Assembly: GCA_000174895.1 (NCBI GenBank) | Contig: ACOK01000116.1 | Span: 107,475 to 171,474 of the forward strand | Origin: Ruminococcus flavefaciens FD-1 | GTDB taxonomy: Bacteria; Bacillota; Clostridia; Oscillospirales; Ruminococcaceae | Length of the DNA: 64,000 nt | Reading direction: 5' to 3' | Shown here: piece after piece, positions 16,257 to 24,576 of the stretch | How the letters are laid out: each line of letters starts with the position of its first letter | Position numbering within the stretch: position 1 is the stretch's first letter | The notes under the pieces: generated by a model | Database searches by the model: none | Seen by the model: only the letters and a program-made list of their open reading frames with translations | What the model was told of the DNA's origin: nothing | Translations under genes and position numbers: made by a program

Positions 16257-17582
16257 ATGAAAAAAGCTTTTATTATTTCTGATGTACTGATAGTCTCACT
16301 CCTCGCCTGCTGTATGGTTTATTTCTGCGATACACCGTGGGGGACAGCGGTAAAGGTACTGCTGACTGTGGGACTTTTCATAGCCTATATCTGCACTCTC
16401 TTCCGCAGAGGAGAGAAAGCGCCTGCACCACGTCTCAGGCGTATACAGAGAGGTGCAGACCTTATTCTCGCAGGAGGATGGTCGGCAGTTATATCTCTCA
16501 TCGCACTTATCCTGTGGATGATAAAGTCAGATTCAGCTGTCGGCTTCAAAATAGGCGGTGCTGTTATAGCTGTGGCTGTTATCGGATTCCTCATCTTCGT
16601 GGGAGTGATAAAAGTCGTTTCAGGTGCAAAGCAGATAAAGATAAAGGACTACATCCTCATGATGATGCTGTGGTGGTGTCCTGTTGTGAATATCTTCCTC
16701 ATCAGAAGATTCTATCAGACCGCAAGACGTGAATACATCATCGAGGCTGACAAGATAGAGCTGGACAATGCCCGTGCCGAAAACGAGATATGCAGGACGA
16801 AATATCCTGTGATACTGGTCCATGGCATTTTCTTCCGTGACTGGCAGCTTGTCAACTACTGGGGACGCATCCCTGCCGCACTTATAAGAAACGGCGCTGA
16901 TATCTACTATGGCAAACAGCAGTCATCTCTGGCTGTGGCTGACAGTGCCGCAGAGCTGAAAAATACCATCCTCAGCGTTATAGAGAAAACAGGTGCGGAA
17001 AAGGTGAATATCATAGCCCACTCAAAAGGCGGACTGGATTCACGCTACGCCATAAGCTGTCTGGGAATGGATAAGTATGTGGCTACTCTTACTACTATCA
17101 ATACGCCTCATGAGGGATGCGATATGGTGGATTACCTCCTTGATAAAGTCCCCGACAGCCTGAAAAAGTTCATCGAAAATAAGTACAACACCATCTTCCA
17201 CAAGCTGGGAGATACCGCTCCTGACTTTATGGCAGGCGTAAACGACCTCAGCGCCATAAACCGCAGGGAGCAGAATAAGTCAATGCCCGATTCCCCCGAT
17301 GTTTCCTACAGAAGCGTTATGACCATCATGAGCGGCGCAGGCTCAGCAGGTTTTCCTCTCAATCTGGGCTATCTGCTCATAAAGAAGCTGAATGGTCCCA
17401 ATGACGGCCTTGTCTGGGAAGAATCCGCTAAACACGGCGATTTCAGACTTATCAGGCCAAAGCATAAGCGTGGTATCAGTCACGGCGATGTTATTGACCT
17501 TATGCGTGAAAATATCGACGGCTACGATGTCCGTGAATTCTTCGTGGATATTGTACGTGAGCTGAAAGAGCAGGGATTCTGA
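16257..17582 (+). CDS. Membrane-anchored lipase-like alpha/beta hydrolase
   Basis: A 441-aa protein. The N-terminal 150 residues contain about five membrane segments. The C-terminal hydrolase domain has VILVHGIFFRDWQLVNYWG (oxyanion region), AHSKGGLDSRYA (nucleophile elbow, with AHSKGG in place of GHSxGG) and TTINTPHEGCDM, as in triacylglycerol lipases and PGAP1-like acyl hydrolases. A catalytic His is likely in the GISHGDVID stretch near the end. The lipid or ester substrate is unknown. RBS TGAGGTG. The last 61 bp overlap the end of a convergent gene on the minus strand. Confidence 0.82.
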   Translation: MKKAFIISDVLIVSLLACCMVYFCDTPWGTAVKVLLTVGLFIAYICTLFRRGEKAPAPRLRRIQRGADLILAGGWSAVISLIALILWMIKSDSAVGFKIGGAVIAVAVIGFLIFVGVIKVVSGAKQIKIKDYILMMMLWWCPVVNIFLIRRFYQTARREYIIEADKIELDNARAENEICRTKYPVILVHGIFFRDWQLVNYWGRIPAALIRNGADIYYGKQQSSLAVADSAAELKNTILSVIEKTGAEKVNIIAHSKGGLDSRYAISCLGMDKYVATLTTINTPHEGCDMVDYLLDKVPDSLKKFIENKYNTIFHKLGDTAPDFMAGVNDLSAINRREQNKSMPDSPDVSYRSVMTIMSGAGSAGFPLNLGYLLIKKLNGPNDGLVWEESAKHGDFRLIRPKHKRGISHGDVIDLMRENIDGYDVREFFVDIVRELKEQGF

Positions 17583-17959
17583 GAGCTGAATCTGAGCCGT
17601 ATCATACGGCAGAGATAAAAGGCGGGAATGCACATCAGCGCCCATGCAAATGAAAAGGGCAGGCAAATCTGTCCCATTATATTGAAGGGCATATCTGAGT
17701 AATCCCACACATCCCAGCGCATAATAATATTGTCAAAGACACCGACGGCAAACTCCATAGCGGTAATGATGAGCGCTCCGAGAAAACAGCTTTTCATCAG
17801 AGTCATACCCTCACGGCTGTTTATGGAGTAAAGCACAGTCATGGCAAGTCCGCCTGTAAGCGCCATTGTCCAGTGAGTGTAGCCCCGTGTGTCTATCTCG
17901 AAAAGGCAGTAGAGAAAATATCCCATGAAAAATGCGATAATGTGCTGTGAAAGCTTCAT
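17522..17959 (-). CDS. Putative ABC-transporter type IV membrane protein (CmpB-like)
   Basis: A 145-aa membrane protein with about four helices. The block FDNIIMRWDVWDYS followed by NIMGQICLPFSFAWAL is characteristic of the family labelled 'putative ABC transporter, type IV' (PF06541, CmpB-like); its function is essentially unknown. The start has a GAGGTGAC site. The last 21 residues (SSQNPCSFSSRT and beyond) overlap the convergent lipase gene and look unlike a membrane-protein tail, so the natural stop may have been lost by a small indel. Confidence 0.7.
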   Translation of the reverse strand: MKLSQHIIAFFMGYFLYCLFEIDTRGYTHWTMALTGGLAMTVLYSINSREGMTLMKSCFLGALIITAMEFAVGVFDNIIMRWDVWDYSDMPFNIMGQICLPFSFAWALMCIPAFYLCRMIRLRFSSQNPCSFSSRTISTKNSRTS

Positions 17960-18005
17960 ATGTCACCTCGATCTCTTTTTGTGATAGTATTTGCCGCAAC
18001 AAATG

Positions 18006-18070
18006 AAATATTCAATTCGGAATTCGGAATGCGGAATTCTGAATTGATGGTGTCCCCTGACGGGGACGGA
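18006..18070. repeat. AATTCGTAAT-family element, partial copy
   Basis: AATTCGGAATTCGGAATGCGGAATTCTGAATT followed by GGTGTCCCCTGACGGGGACGG. It matches one end of the MITE-like family seen complete at 42577-42722 and 54031-54180. Confidence 0.65.
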
Positions 18071-18098
18071 TAAAAAATGGTCAATGTAAGTTGACATG

Positions 18099-18434
18099 AT
18101 GCAAAATATAATTATGGCTGAGCGAAAGCAGACTTGCCTACCTGTACATAGTAAGCGAGTTTACGAGTGGCAGCGTGGCTGCGCCGCCGCTCGCTCAGCT
18201 TTATAAACAAGGTTATGCAAAATATAATTATGGCTGAGCGAAAGCAGACTTGCCTACCTGTACATAGTAAGCGAGTTTACGAGTGGCAGCGTGGCTGCGC
18301 CGCCGCTCGCTCAGCTTTATAAACAAGTTTATGCAAAATATAATTATGGCTGAGCGAAAGCAGACTTGCCTACCCGTACATAGTAAGCGAGTTTACGAGC
18401 GACAGCGTGGCTGCGCCGCCGCTCGCTCAGCGGC
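18099..18434. repeat. 116-bp tandem repeat, three copies, before malQ
   Basis: The units start at 18099, 18215 and 18331 with a period of exactly 116 bp. Each contains a GCTGAGCGA...TCGCTCAGC element of about 85 bp with internal hairpins (GCAGC-GTG-GCTGC; GTAA-GCGAG-TTTAC). The third unit ends directly at the malQ ribosome binding site. A fourth, diverged copy is at 7473-7556 before iorA. No ORF is supported in 17960-18445. Confidence 0.88.
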
Positions 18435-18445
18435 AAGGAGTTTTT

Positions 18446-19918
18446 ATGAGAAAAAGTTGTATACTTATGCATATTTCAAGTCTGCCCTCAGAGTACGGCA
18501 TAGGCAAAATGGGAAAATCCGCTTACGACTTTGTGGATTTTCTCAGGAAAAGCGGTACTAAATGCTGGCAGATACTTCCGCTTTCACCTACAAGCTACGG
18601 CGATTCGCCATATCAGTCCTTCTCGGTGAATGCAGGAAATCCCTACTTCATCGACTTCGATATCCTCGAATCCGAGGGACTTCTCGAACACCATGAGTTT
18701 TCCTCATTCACATGGGAAAGCGACCCCGAAAAGGTGGATTACAGCATCATCTATGAGAATTGCTTCAAGGTGCTGAGAATGGCCTATGACCGTTTCAAAC
18801 CCACAAGAGTTGCAGAGTATAAGGCGTTCTGCGACGAGAATAAAAAATGGCTGGACGAGTATGCACTCTTTATGGCGCTGAAAGCTAAAAACGGCGGTAA
18901 GGCGTGGTATGAATGGGATGAGGAGATAGCCATGCATAAGGCTAAGGCAGTCAGCGAAGCTAAAAAGGAACTGAAAAAGGAGATAGGCTTCTACAAGTTC
19001 ATGCAGTTCCAGTTTTACAAGCAGTGGGGTGAACTGAAAAAATATGCCAACGACAGCGGTATACAGATAATAGGTGATATACCGATATACTGCGCTCTGG
19101 ACAGCGTTGAGGCATGGGCTTCACCGAGACTTTTCCAGTTCGACAAAAAGCATATGCCTACAGCTGTGGCAGGCTGCCCTCCCGATGATTTTTCACCTAC
19201 CGGACAGCTTTGGGGAAATCCGCTCTACAACTGGACATACCACAAAAAGACTGGCTATGAGTGGTGGATAGACCGCATCGCCAATGCGGCAAAGCTTTAT
19301 GATATCGTCCGTATCGACCACTTCCGTGGCTTTGAAAGCTACTACACAATTCCCTACGGCAACGTTGACGCTACCATCGGCAAGTGGAAGAAAGGCCCTG
19401 ATTATGAGCTTTTCCGCATGGCTGAGGAGAAACTGGGCAAGCTTGATATTATAGCAGAGGACTTAGGATTCCTTACCCCTGAGGTCTATGCTATGCTGGA
19501 AAAGTGCGGCTACCCGGGCATGAAGGTGTTGCAGTTCGGATTCTCCGACGGCGAGAATGAGTATCTGCCCCATAACTTCACGACTACCAACTGCTTTGCC
19601 TACACGGGAACTCACGATAATGAGACTCTCCGTGGCTGGGTGGAGACACTGGACAAGAAGTCGCTGAAATTCGCCATGAAGTATCTGAACGTGAAGAGAA
19701 AAAAGGACATTCCTATGGCTGTGATACGTCAGACGTGGGGAAGTATAGCTATGGTGGCTGCGGCACAGATACAGGATTTCCTCGACAGCGGCAGAGAGGG
19801 ACGCATGAACACTCCCTCTACTCTCGGCAATAACTGGCAGTTCCGCACCAAGGAAAGCGATTTCACACCCGAACTTGCAAAGAAGATAAAGAAACTGAAC
19901 AAGATGTACAACCGTTAG
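18446..19918 (+). CDS. malQ: 4-alpha-glucanotransferase (amylomaltase, GH77)
   Basis: Cytoplasmic GH77 enzyme that moves maltodextrin chains between glucans so that phosphorylase can use them. The 490 aa are normal. Catalytic signatures are present: DIVRIDHFRGFESYY (nucleophile Asp), IIAEDLGFLTPEV (acid Glu) and YTGTHDNETLRGW (third Asp). The N-terminus MHISSLPSEYGIGKMG is the family start. I chose the ATG at 18446, behind CAAGGAG; the open frame runs 13 codons upstream into the repeat. glgP begins 88 bp downstream, so the pair likely forms a glycogen/maltodextrin unit. Confidence 0.95.
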   Translation: MRKSCILMHISSLPSEYGIGKMGKSAYDFVDFLRKSGTKCWQILPLSPTSYGDSPYQSFSVNAGNPYFIDFDILESEGLLEHHEFSSFTWESDPEKVDYSIIYENCFKVLRMAYDRFKPTRVAEYKAFCDENKKWLDEYALFMALKAKNGGKAWYEWDEEIAMHKAKAVSEAKKELKKEIGFYKFMQFQFYKQWGELKKYANDSGIQIIGDIPIYCALDSVEAWASPRLFQFDKKHMPTAVAGCPPDDFSPTGQLWGNPLYNWTYHKKTGYEWWIDRIANAAKLYDIVRIDHFRGFESYYTIPYGNVDATIGKWKKGPDYELFRMAEEKLGKLDIIAEDLGFLTPEVYAMLEKCGYPGMKVLQFGFSDGENEYLPHNFTTTNCFAYTGTHDNETLRGWVETLDKKSLKFAMKYLNVKRKKDIPMAVIRQTWGSIAMVAAAQIQDFLDSGREGRMNTPSTLGNNWQFRTKESDFTPELAKKIKKLNKMYNR

Positions 19919-20005
19919 TTGGTCAGTGATCAGAAAGTAATTTGCAGGAAACGGTGTCCCGTCAACGGACACCGCAATTCCGGATCAGATAAAGGAGTAA
20001 GAAGA

Positions 20006-22351
20006 ATGGATAAGAAGATTTTTAAGGCAAAATTCACAGGCAGACTTCCCAAAGATATAAAGTCTGCAACCCCTCAGCAGATACACAATGCCCTCGGCGA
20101 CACTATCATGGAGATGTTCGCTGAACAGTGGGACAACGCCCGTGAGGAACACCTCTCAAAGCGCCGTGCCGCTTACCTCTCAATGGAGTTCCTCGTCGGC
20201 CGTGCAGTTTACAATAATCTGCTGGTGCTGGGCATTTACGATGAAGTAAACGACGTTTTCAGGAAGCTGGGACTGGACCTTGCCGACCTTGAAGAAATCG
20301 AAGATGCCGCTCTCGGAAACGGCGGTCTGGGACGTCTTGCCGCTTGTTTCCTCGATTCTGCGGCAACTCTCGCACTTCCTCTTTACGGCTACGGCATACG
20401 CTACAAGTACGGCCTTTTCAAGCAGTCCATCGTTGACGGCTTCCAGAAAGAGGACATCGACGACTGGTCAAAGTACGGCGACCCGTGGTCAAAGCGCTGT
20501 GATGAGGATACTGTCCTTATCGAATACAGCGGACAGACCGTGAAAGCTGTGCCATACGATATGCCCATATTCGGCTGTAAGACCGAAAATGTGGGAACTC
20601 TCCGTCTGTGGCAGGCTGAACCCGTCAAGGAGTTCGACTTCGACACATTCAACAAGCAGGACTACCTCGAAGCTTCAAAGGAGAAGATATATGCCGAGGA
20701 TATCTCCCGTGTGCTGTACCCCAATGACGATACCGACGAGGGAAAGAAACTCCGGTTGAAACAGCAGTATTTCTTCAGCTGTGCTTCGCTGACCGATATC
20801 ATCCGCAAGCATAAGGCTCGTTTCGGTACTCTCGATAACCTTGCCGATTATATCACAGTTCAGCTTAACGATACCCACCCTGTAATATCCATCCCCGAAC
20901 TTATCCGTCAGCTTGTGGACAATGAGGGCTGGACATTCGCTAAGGCTCTTGATACCGCTAAGAAGGTGTTCAACTACACAAACCACACCGTTATGCAGGA
21001 GGCTCTTGAAAAGTGGCGCACCGACCTTGTGGAGGACGTACTTCCGAGAATATACAGCATAATCATACAGATAAACGAAGAACTGATAGCTGAGATGTAC
21101 GCCGCAAATGTGCCCAAGGATAAGATCGGCCGCATAAAGATAATCAAGGGCGACCTCATCCACATGGCGGATATGGCCTGCTATTCCTCAAGCCATATCA
21201 ACGGAGTTGCCGAGATACACACTCAGATACTCAAGGATACAGTTCTTTCCGACTGGTTCAGTCTCGCTCCCGACAAATTCCGAAATGAGACAAACGGTAT
21301 CACTCAGCGCAGATGGCTTGCTCTCTGCAACCGTGAGCTTTCAGCTCTTATCACCGAGCTTCTGGGCGATGACGGATGGATCACCGACCTTGACAGGCTG
21401 AAGGAACTGACTAAATATGCGGACGATGATGCAGTTCTTCACAGATTCATGGATATAAAGCAGGCTAAGAAGTCACAGCTTGCCGATTTCATAAAAGCAC
21501 ATGACGGCATAGCTGTTGACGACAGCCATGTTTTCGATATACAGATAAAGCGCCTTCATGAGTACAAGAGACAGCTTCTTAACGCTTTCTCCATCCTGTG
21601 GATCTACTACGGCATCAAGGACGGAACAATAAAGGATTTCACTCCCACAACATTCATATTCGGTGCTAAGTCTGCTCCCGGATACCGCCGTGCAAAGGCT
21701 ATTATCAAGTTCATCAACGAGGTTGCAAGGATAGTATCTTCCGACGAGGAGACTAAGGACATCCTCAACGTGGTGTTCGTGCAGAATTACAACGTAAGCT
21801 ATGCAGAAAAGCTTGTGGCAGCCGCTGATGTTTCAGAGCAGATATCTACCGCAGGCACCGAGGCAAGCGGCACAGGCAATATGAAGCTTATGCTCAACGG
21901 TGCTGTTACTCTCGGAACTTTCGACGGTGCGAATATAGAGATAGTTCAGGAGGCAGGCGAGGAGAACAACTACATCTTCGGCGCAAAGGTGGAGGAGCTT
22001 GAGAAAATCGTTCCCGAATACGACAGCAGAGCCGTATTTGCTTCTGACCCGATGATAAAGCGTGTGGTATCTTCTCTCATTGACGGTACTGTCTCGGACG
22101 GCGGAAGCGGAGATTTCCGTGAGCTTTATACTGCACTTCTCGACGGCGCAAGCTGGCATACTCCCGATCATTATTACCTCCTCGGAGACATCAGGGACTA
22201 CGTTGAGACCAAACTGCGCTGTCTCGGCGATTACAAGTCCGACCGCCTTGCATTTGCAAGAAAGCAGTGGCTGAATATGTGCAATGCAGGCAAGTTCAGT
22301 TCGGACAGAACTATTGCAGACTATGCAGAAAATATCTGGGGCATCAGATGA
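20006..22351 (+). CDS. glgP: Glycogen/maltodextrin phosphorylase (GT35)
   Basis: PLP-dependent release of glucose-1-phosphate from alpha-1,4-glucans. The 781 aa are within the bacterial range. Visible family motifs: ALGNGGLGRLAACFLDS, TVQLNDTHPVISIPEL, FDIQIKRLHEYKRQLLN, and the PLP-lysine block TEASGTGNMKLMLNGA followed by TLGTFDGANIEI. The start at 20006 has AAAGGAG; the frame is open 29 codons upstream but through a repeat-like stretch. It works with malQ, 88 bp upstream, on stored glycogen or imported maltodextrins. Confidence 0.96.
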   Translation: MDKKIFKAKFTGRLPKDIKSATPQQIHNALGDTIMEMFAEQWDNAREEHLSKRRAAYLSMEFLVGRAVYNNLLVLGIYDEVNDVFRKLGLDLADLEEIEDAALGNGGLGRLAACFLDSAATLALPLYGYGIRYKYGLFKQSIVDGFQKEDIDDWSKYGDPWSKRCDEDTVLIEYSGQTVKAVPYDMPIFGCKTENVGTLRLWQAEPVKEFDFDTFNKQDYLEASKEKIYAEDISRVLYPNDDTDEGKKLRLKQQYFFSCASLTDIIRKHKARFGTLDNLADYITVQLNDTHPVISIPELIRQLVDNEGWTFAKALDTAKKVFNYTNHTVMQEALEKWRTDLVEDVLPRIYSIIIQINEELIAEMYAANVPKDKIGRIKIIKGDLIHMADMACYSSSHINGVAEIHTQILKDTVLSDWFSLAPDKFRNETNGITQRRWLALCNRELSALITELLGDDGWITDLDRLKELTKYADDDAVLHRFMDIKQAKKSQLADFIKAHDGIAVDDSHVFDIQIKRLHEYKRQLLNAFSILWIYYGIKDGTIKDFTPTTFIFGAKSAPGYRRAKAIIKFINEVARIVSSDEETKDILNVVFVQNYNVSYAEKLVAAADVSEQISTAGTEASGTGNMKLMLNGAVTLGTFDGANIEIVQEAGEENNYIFGAKVEELEKIVPEYDSRAVFASDPMIKRVVSSLIDGTVSDGGSGDFRELYTALLDGASWHTPDHYYLLGDIRDYVETKLRCLGDYKSDRLAFARKQWLNMCNAGKFSSDRTIADYAENIWGIR

Positions 22352-22448
22352 AATGTCCGCAACCGACGAACAATAGTCTGCGATTTGTGTACGGTATACA
22401 AATCCTGATTTTGAAAAAATACAATATGCTGAATTATCAGTTCGGCTA

Positions 22449-22477
22449 TTGACTTTTTCGTCCCTTTAAAGTATAAT
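22449..22477 (+). promoter_or_regulatory. Sigma-A promoter for the membrane protein at 22530
   Basis: TTGACT at 22449-22454, 17 bp, TATAAT at 22472-22477; ATG 53 bp later with AGGAGG. Confidence 0.72.
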
Positions 22478-22529
22478 ATATATGCAATGTGGATGATGGC
22501 ATTGTATAATGATATAGGAGGTAGAGATT

Positions 22530-22973
22530 ATGGGAAAAAAGAAAGATCTGGACAGTATGTACAGGGAGCTTATGAACAACCGTGACACCAAGGAGGACGC
22601 AGGAGCAAGACTTTTCAAGTTCTTCCTCGGACTTATAATGCTTGCAGTCGGTCTGTTCATGATATTCCAGAATATCAGCGTATCAAGCACCTGGGGAATG
22701 GGCGGATACTTCTATCGCATCGGTAACTTCGGTATATCCAACGGTATGATAATGCTGCCGATAATAATTGGTATCGGTATGCTCTTCTTCATGAGAAAGA
22801 GGATCTACGGATGGATAGTTCTTGCTATCGGTATTATATTCGTTCTGCTTTCAGTGCTTATGACGACAAACATCCACTGGAGAACCACAAACGGATACGT
22901 ATTCCTTATTATGTTCGGTCTCACAGCAGCAGGCGCAGGTCTGGTACTGAGAGAACTCTTCAGAAAAGACTGA
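22530..22973 (+). CDS. Small multi-pass membrane protein
   Basis: A 147-aa protein. Its charged N-terminus (MGKKKDLDSMYRELM) precedes four hydrophobic segments at about residues 29-47, 70-87, 92-111 and 120-138. There is no enzymatic motif and the function is unknown. Its own consensus promoter, an AGGAGGT site and a strong terminator show that it is a real single-gene unit. Confidence 0.72.
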   Translation: MGKKKDLDSMYRELMNNRDTKEDAGARLFKFFLGLIMLAVGLFMIFQNISVSSTWGMGGYFYRIGNFGISNGMIMLPIIIGIGMLFFMRKRIYGWIVLAIGIIFVLLSVLMTTNIHWRTTNGYVFLIMFGLTAAGAGLVLRELFRKD

Positions 22974-22974
22974 T

Positions 22975-23005
22975 AAAAATGCGCACAGTTAATGTGCGCA
23001 TTTTT
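22975..23005 (+). terminator. Rho-independent terminator
   Basis: AAAAATGCGCAC-N7-GTGCGCATTTTT directly after the stop codon. The A-tract/T-tract symmetry makes it bidirectional. Confidence 0.88.
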
Positions 23006-23018
23006 CATAACCATAATT

Positions 23019-23041
23019 GTAGGGGCGCACATTGTGCGCCC
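23019..23041. repeat. GTAGGG-type palindrome
   Basis: GTAGGGGCGCACATTGTGCGCCC; same family as 14655, 14821 and 24580. Confidence 0.75.
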
Positions 23042-23062
23042 TTTGCCTGTTCTGATACTATG

Positions 23063-23091
23063 TTAAAAGGGATGCCAATTGACATCCCTTT
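23063..23091 (-). terminator. Terminator of the ECF S-component gene
   Basis: On the minus strand AAAGGGATG-N8-CATCCCTTT followed by TAA; six bases after the stop of the gene. Confidence 0.75.
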
Positions 23092-23096
23092 AATGA

Positions 23097-23639
23097 TCAA
23101 TATCTGAATTTCTTCTTGATGTCGGTCTTGTCGAGAGCTGCGGATGTTATAACGAAAAGAACCGAGCTTGCCAGTACCTGCACACAGTATGATGGGATCT
23201 GCCCCAGTGCAGCCAGTATTGCGGCTGTGGAAACTCCCTTTGTCAGGACGACGCCTTCGTACAGGGCGTAACCTGTGATGCATACGATAAGTGAAGGCAC
23301 GATGCCGAAAATATTCCTCAGAGTAAGAATTTTGCTGCTTTTGCGTGTGAAGAACATAGCCGTTACTGCTTTGATAACGATGGTTGCGGGCATCCACATT
23401 GCGTAGCCCGAAAGTCCGTCCGCCAGAGCTCCTCCTATTGCGCCTGCTGCTGCCGCATAGGGAGTGGGGAGTATACACGCCGCAAGGTAGATAAGTCCGT
23501 CTCCTGCGTGGGTGTAGCCTGCGCCTGATGGAATGTGAAGATAGGCGGTGAACACATATATGAGAGCAGCAAATAAACCTGTCGTAACCAGAAGTCTGAG
23601 TTTTTCCGTCTGTGAATAAGCAGAATGAGCTTTTGACAT
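23097..23639 (-). CDS. ECF transporter S component (substrate unknown)
   Basis: A 180-aa membrane protein with five to six helices. The block HAGDGLIYLAACILPTPYAA and the following AGAIGGALADGLSGYAMWMP is typical of ECF-type substrate-binding (S) subunits, close to the small TIGR04002-type group. The vitamin or metal it captures cannot be told; the shared EcfAA'T module is not in the window. RBS AGGAGG. It has its own promoter (23691-23719) and a long inverted repeat in its leader. The upstream methyltransferase lies on the same strand 137 bp away. Confidence 0.78.
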   Translation of the reverse strand: MSKAHSAYSQTEKLRLLVTTGLFAALIYVFTAYLHIPSGAGYTHAGDGLIYLAACILPTPYAAAAGAIGGALADGLSGYAMWMPATIVIKAVTAMFFTRKSSKILTLRNIFGIVPSLIVCITGYALYEGVVLTKGVSTAAILAALGQIPSYCVQVLASSVLFVITSAALDKTDIKKKFRY

Positions 23640-23658
23640 AAATAAGCCTCCTTTTGAC

Positions 23659-23689
23659 TATTAAATCCGTATGAATTAAGGATTTAATA
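23659..23689 (-). promoter_or_regulatory. Perfect 10-bp inverted repeat in the ECF S-component leader
   Basis: TATTAAATCC-N11-GGATTTAATA lies between the -10 box and the ribosome binding site, where a repressor would block transcription. A hairpin near the 5' end of the mRNA is also possible; no T-run follows. Confidence 0.6.
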
Positions 23690-23690
23690 T

Positions 23691-23719
23691 ATTATATCAT
23701 CTGAACTCTCTGTTTTCAA
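23691..23719 (-). promoter_or_regulatory. Sigma-A promoter for the ECF S-component gene
   Basis: Minus-strand TTGAAA (complement of 23714-23719), 17 bp, TATAAT (complement of 23691-23696). Confidence 0.72.
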
Positions 23720-23776
23720 GTGTGAATGCCAACGAATTTCGCTGACAGCATCAGGAGGCTTTTGTGAAAGCTGACG

Positions 23777-24439
23777 TTATTTCTTAATGGCGCAGAAATA
23801 CACCATCGAGCCTCTTATGTGAAAATGCTTTATATCATAGATCTCGCCGAAAGTTGTCTGAACAGATACACGATTAAAGAACGGGGGATTGAACCAGCCT
23901 TTCTTCACAAGGTAATTTTTCACCAGCAGATCGGTGCGCTTTGACTGACCCTCGATGTAGAAGCATGAAATGAGTTTTCCGCCCTTTTTCAGTACTCTCA
24001 GGGTTTCGAGTATTGCCCTGTTTCTGTTGGGAAATACATGGAATCCGTTCATACAGAGGACGATATCGAAGGTCTGATCCTCAAACGGGAGAGCCTCAAC
24101 GCTGCCTTCGATAGCTGTAATATTGGTAATGCCGTCCTCTTCAAATCTTTTCTTTGCCTGTTCCAGCATATCCGGGCTGTAGTCGAGGCAGGTTATATCG
24201 GCATTTTTCAACTCTGCGTACTTGTCATGGGTGAACACAGCTGTACCCACAGGCACGTCGAGGAGCTTGCCTGAGAAGTCATCGGGAATATATTTAAGTA
24301 AGTCGGCGGCTATCTTGTTATCGTCAACACCGCCCCAGAAAAGGTCGATATACATTTTGCTCCACCACTTATCACGAGTAAGAACGTTATCGTAAATATT
24401 TTTGGAGCTTCTGTAGGAATCCTTGATTTTGTCGCTCAT
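23777..24439 (-). CDS. Class I SAM-dependent methyltransferase
   Basis: A 220-aa protein with the UbiE/BioC-like methyltransferase fold. GKLLDVPVGTAVFT is motif I (with LLDVPVGT instead of the usual LDVGCGTG), ITCLDYSPDMLEQAKKRF motif II, IEGSVEALPFEDQTFDIVLC motif post-I, and RVLKKGGKLISCFY motif III. Substrate unknown. The start at 24439 has AGGGTGG; the frame runs 17 codons further without a better site. A minus-strand TTGACT-16-TATAAT promoter lies just upstream (about 24490-24520). Confidence 0.82.
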   Translation of the reverse strand: MSDKIKDSYRSSKNIYDNVLTRDKWWSKMYIDLFWGGVDDNKIAADLLKYIPDDFSGKLLDVPVGTAVFTHDKYAELKNADITCLDYSPDMLEQAKKRFEEDGITNITAIEGSVEALPFEDQTFDIVLCMNGFHVFPNRNRAILETLRVLKKGGKLISCFYIEGQSKRTDLLVKNYLVKKGWFNPPFFNRVSVQTTFGEIYDIKHFHIRGSMVYFCAIKK

Positions 24440-24487
24440 ATAGATACCACCCTTATTTTGCGCTAAATAGCGATATTTTCCTATTAT

Positions 24488-24515
24488 CATTATACCACAT
24501 ATTCACTAAAAGTCA
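24488..24515 (-). promoter_or_regulatory. Probable promoter of the methyltransferase gene
   Basis: Minus-strand TTGACT and TATAAT with a 16-bp spacer, about 50 bp upstream of the ATG. A CGCTA-TT-TAGCG inverted repeat lies in the leader. Confidence 0.6.
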
Positions 24516-24576
24516 AGTGGCGCAGGGTGGAGAATCTGAATAAAAAGGATGTCAGACATTACAAATTAGTTGAAAC

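Noticed and set aside
18099..18434. Direct repeats resembling a CRISPR array
   Set aside because: Three contiguous 116-bp units with no unique spacers and no cas genes; explained as a tandem hairpin element.
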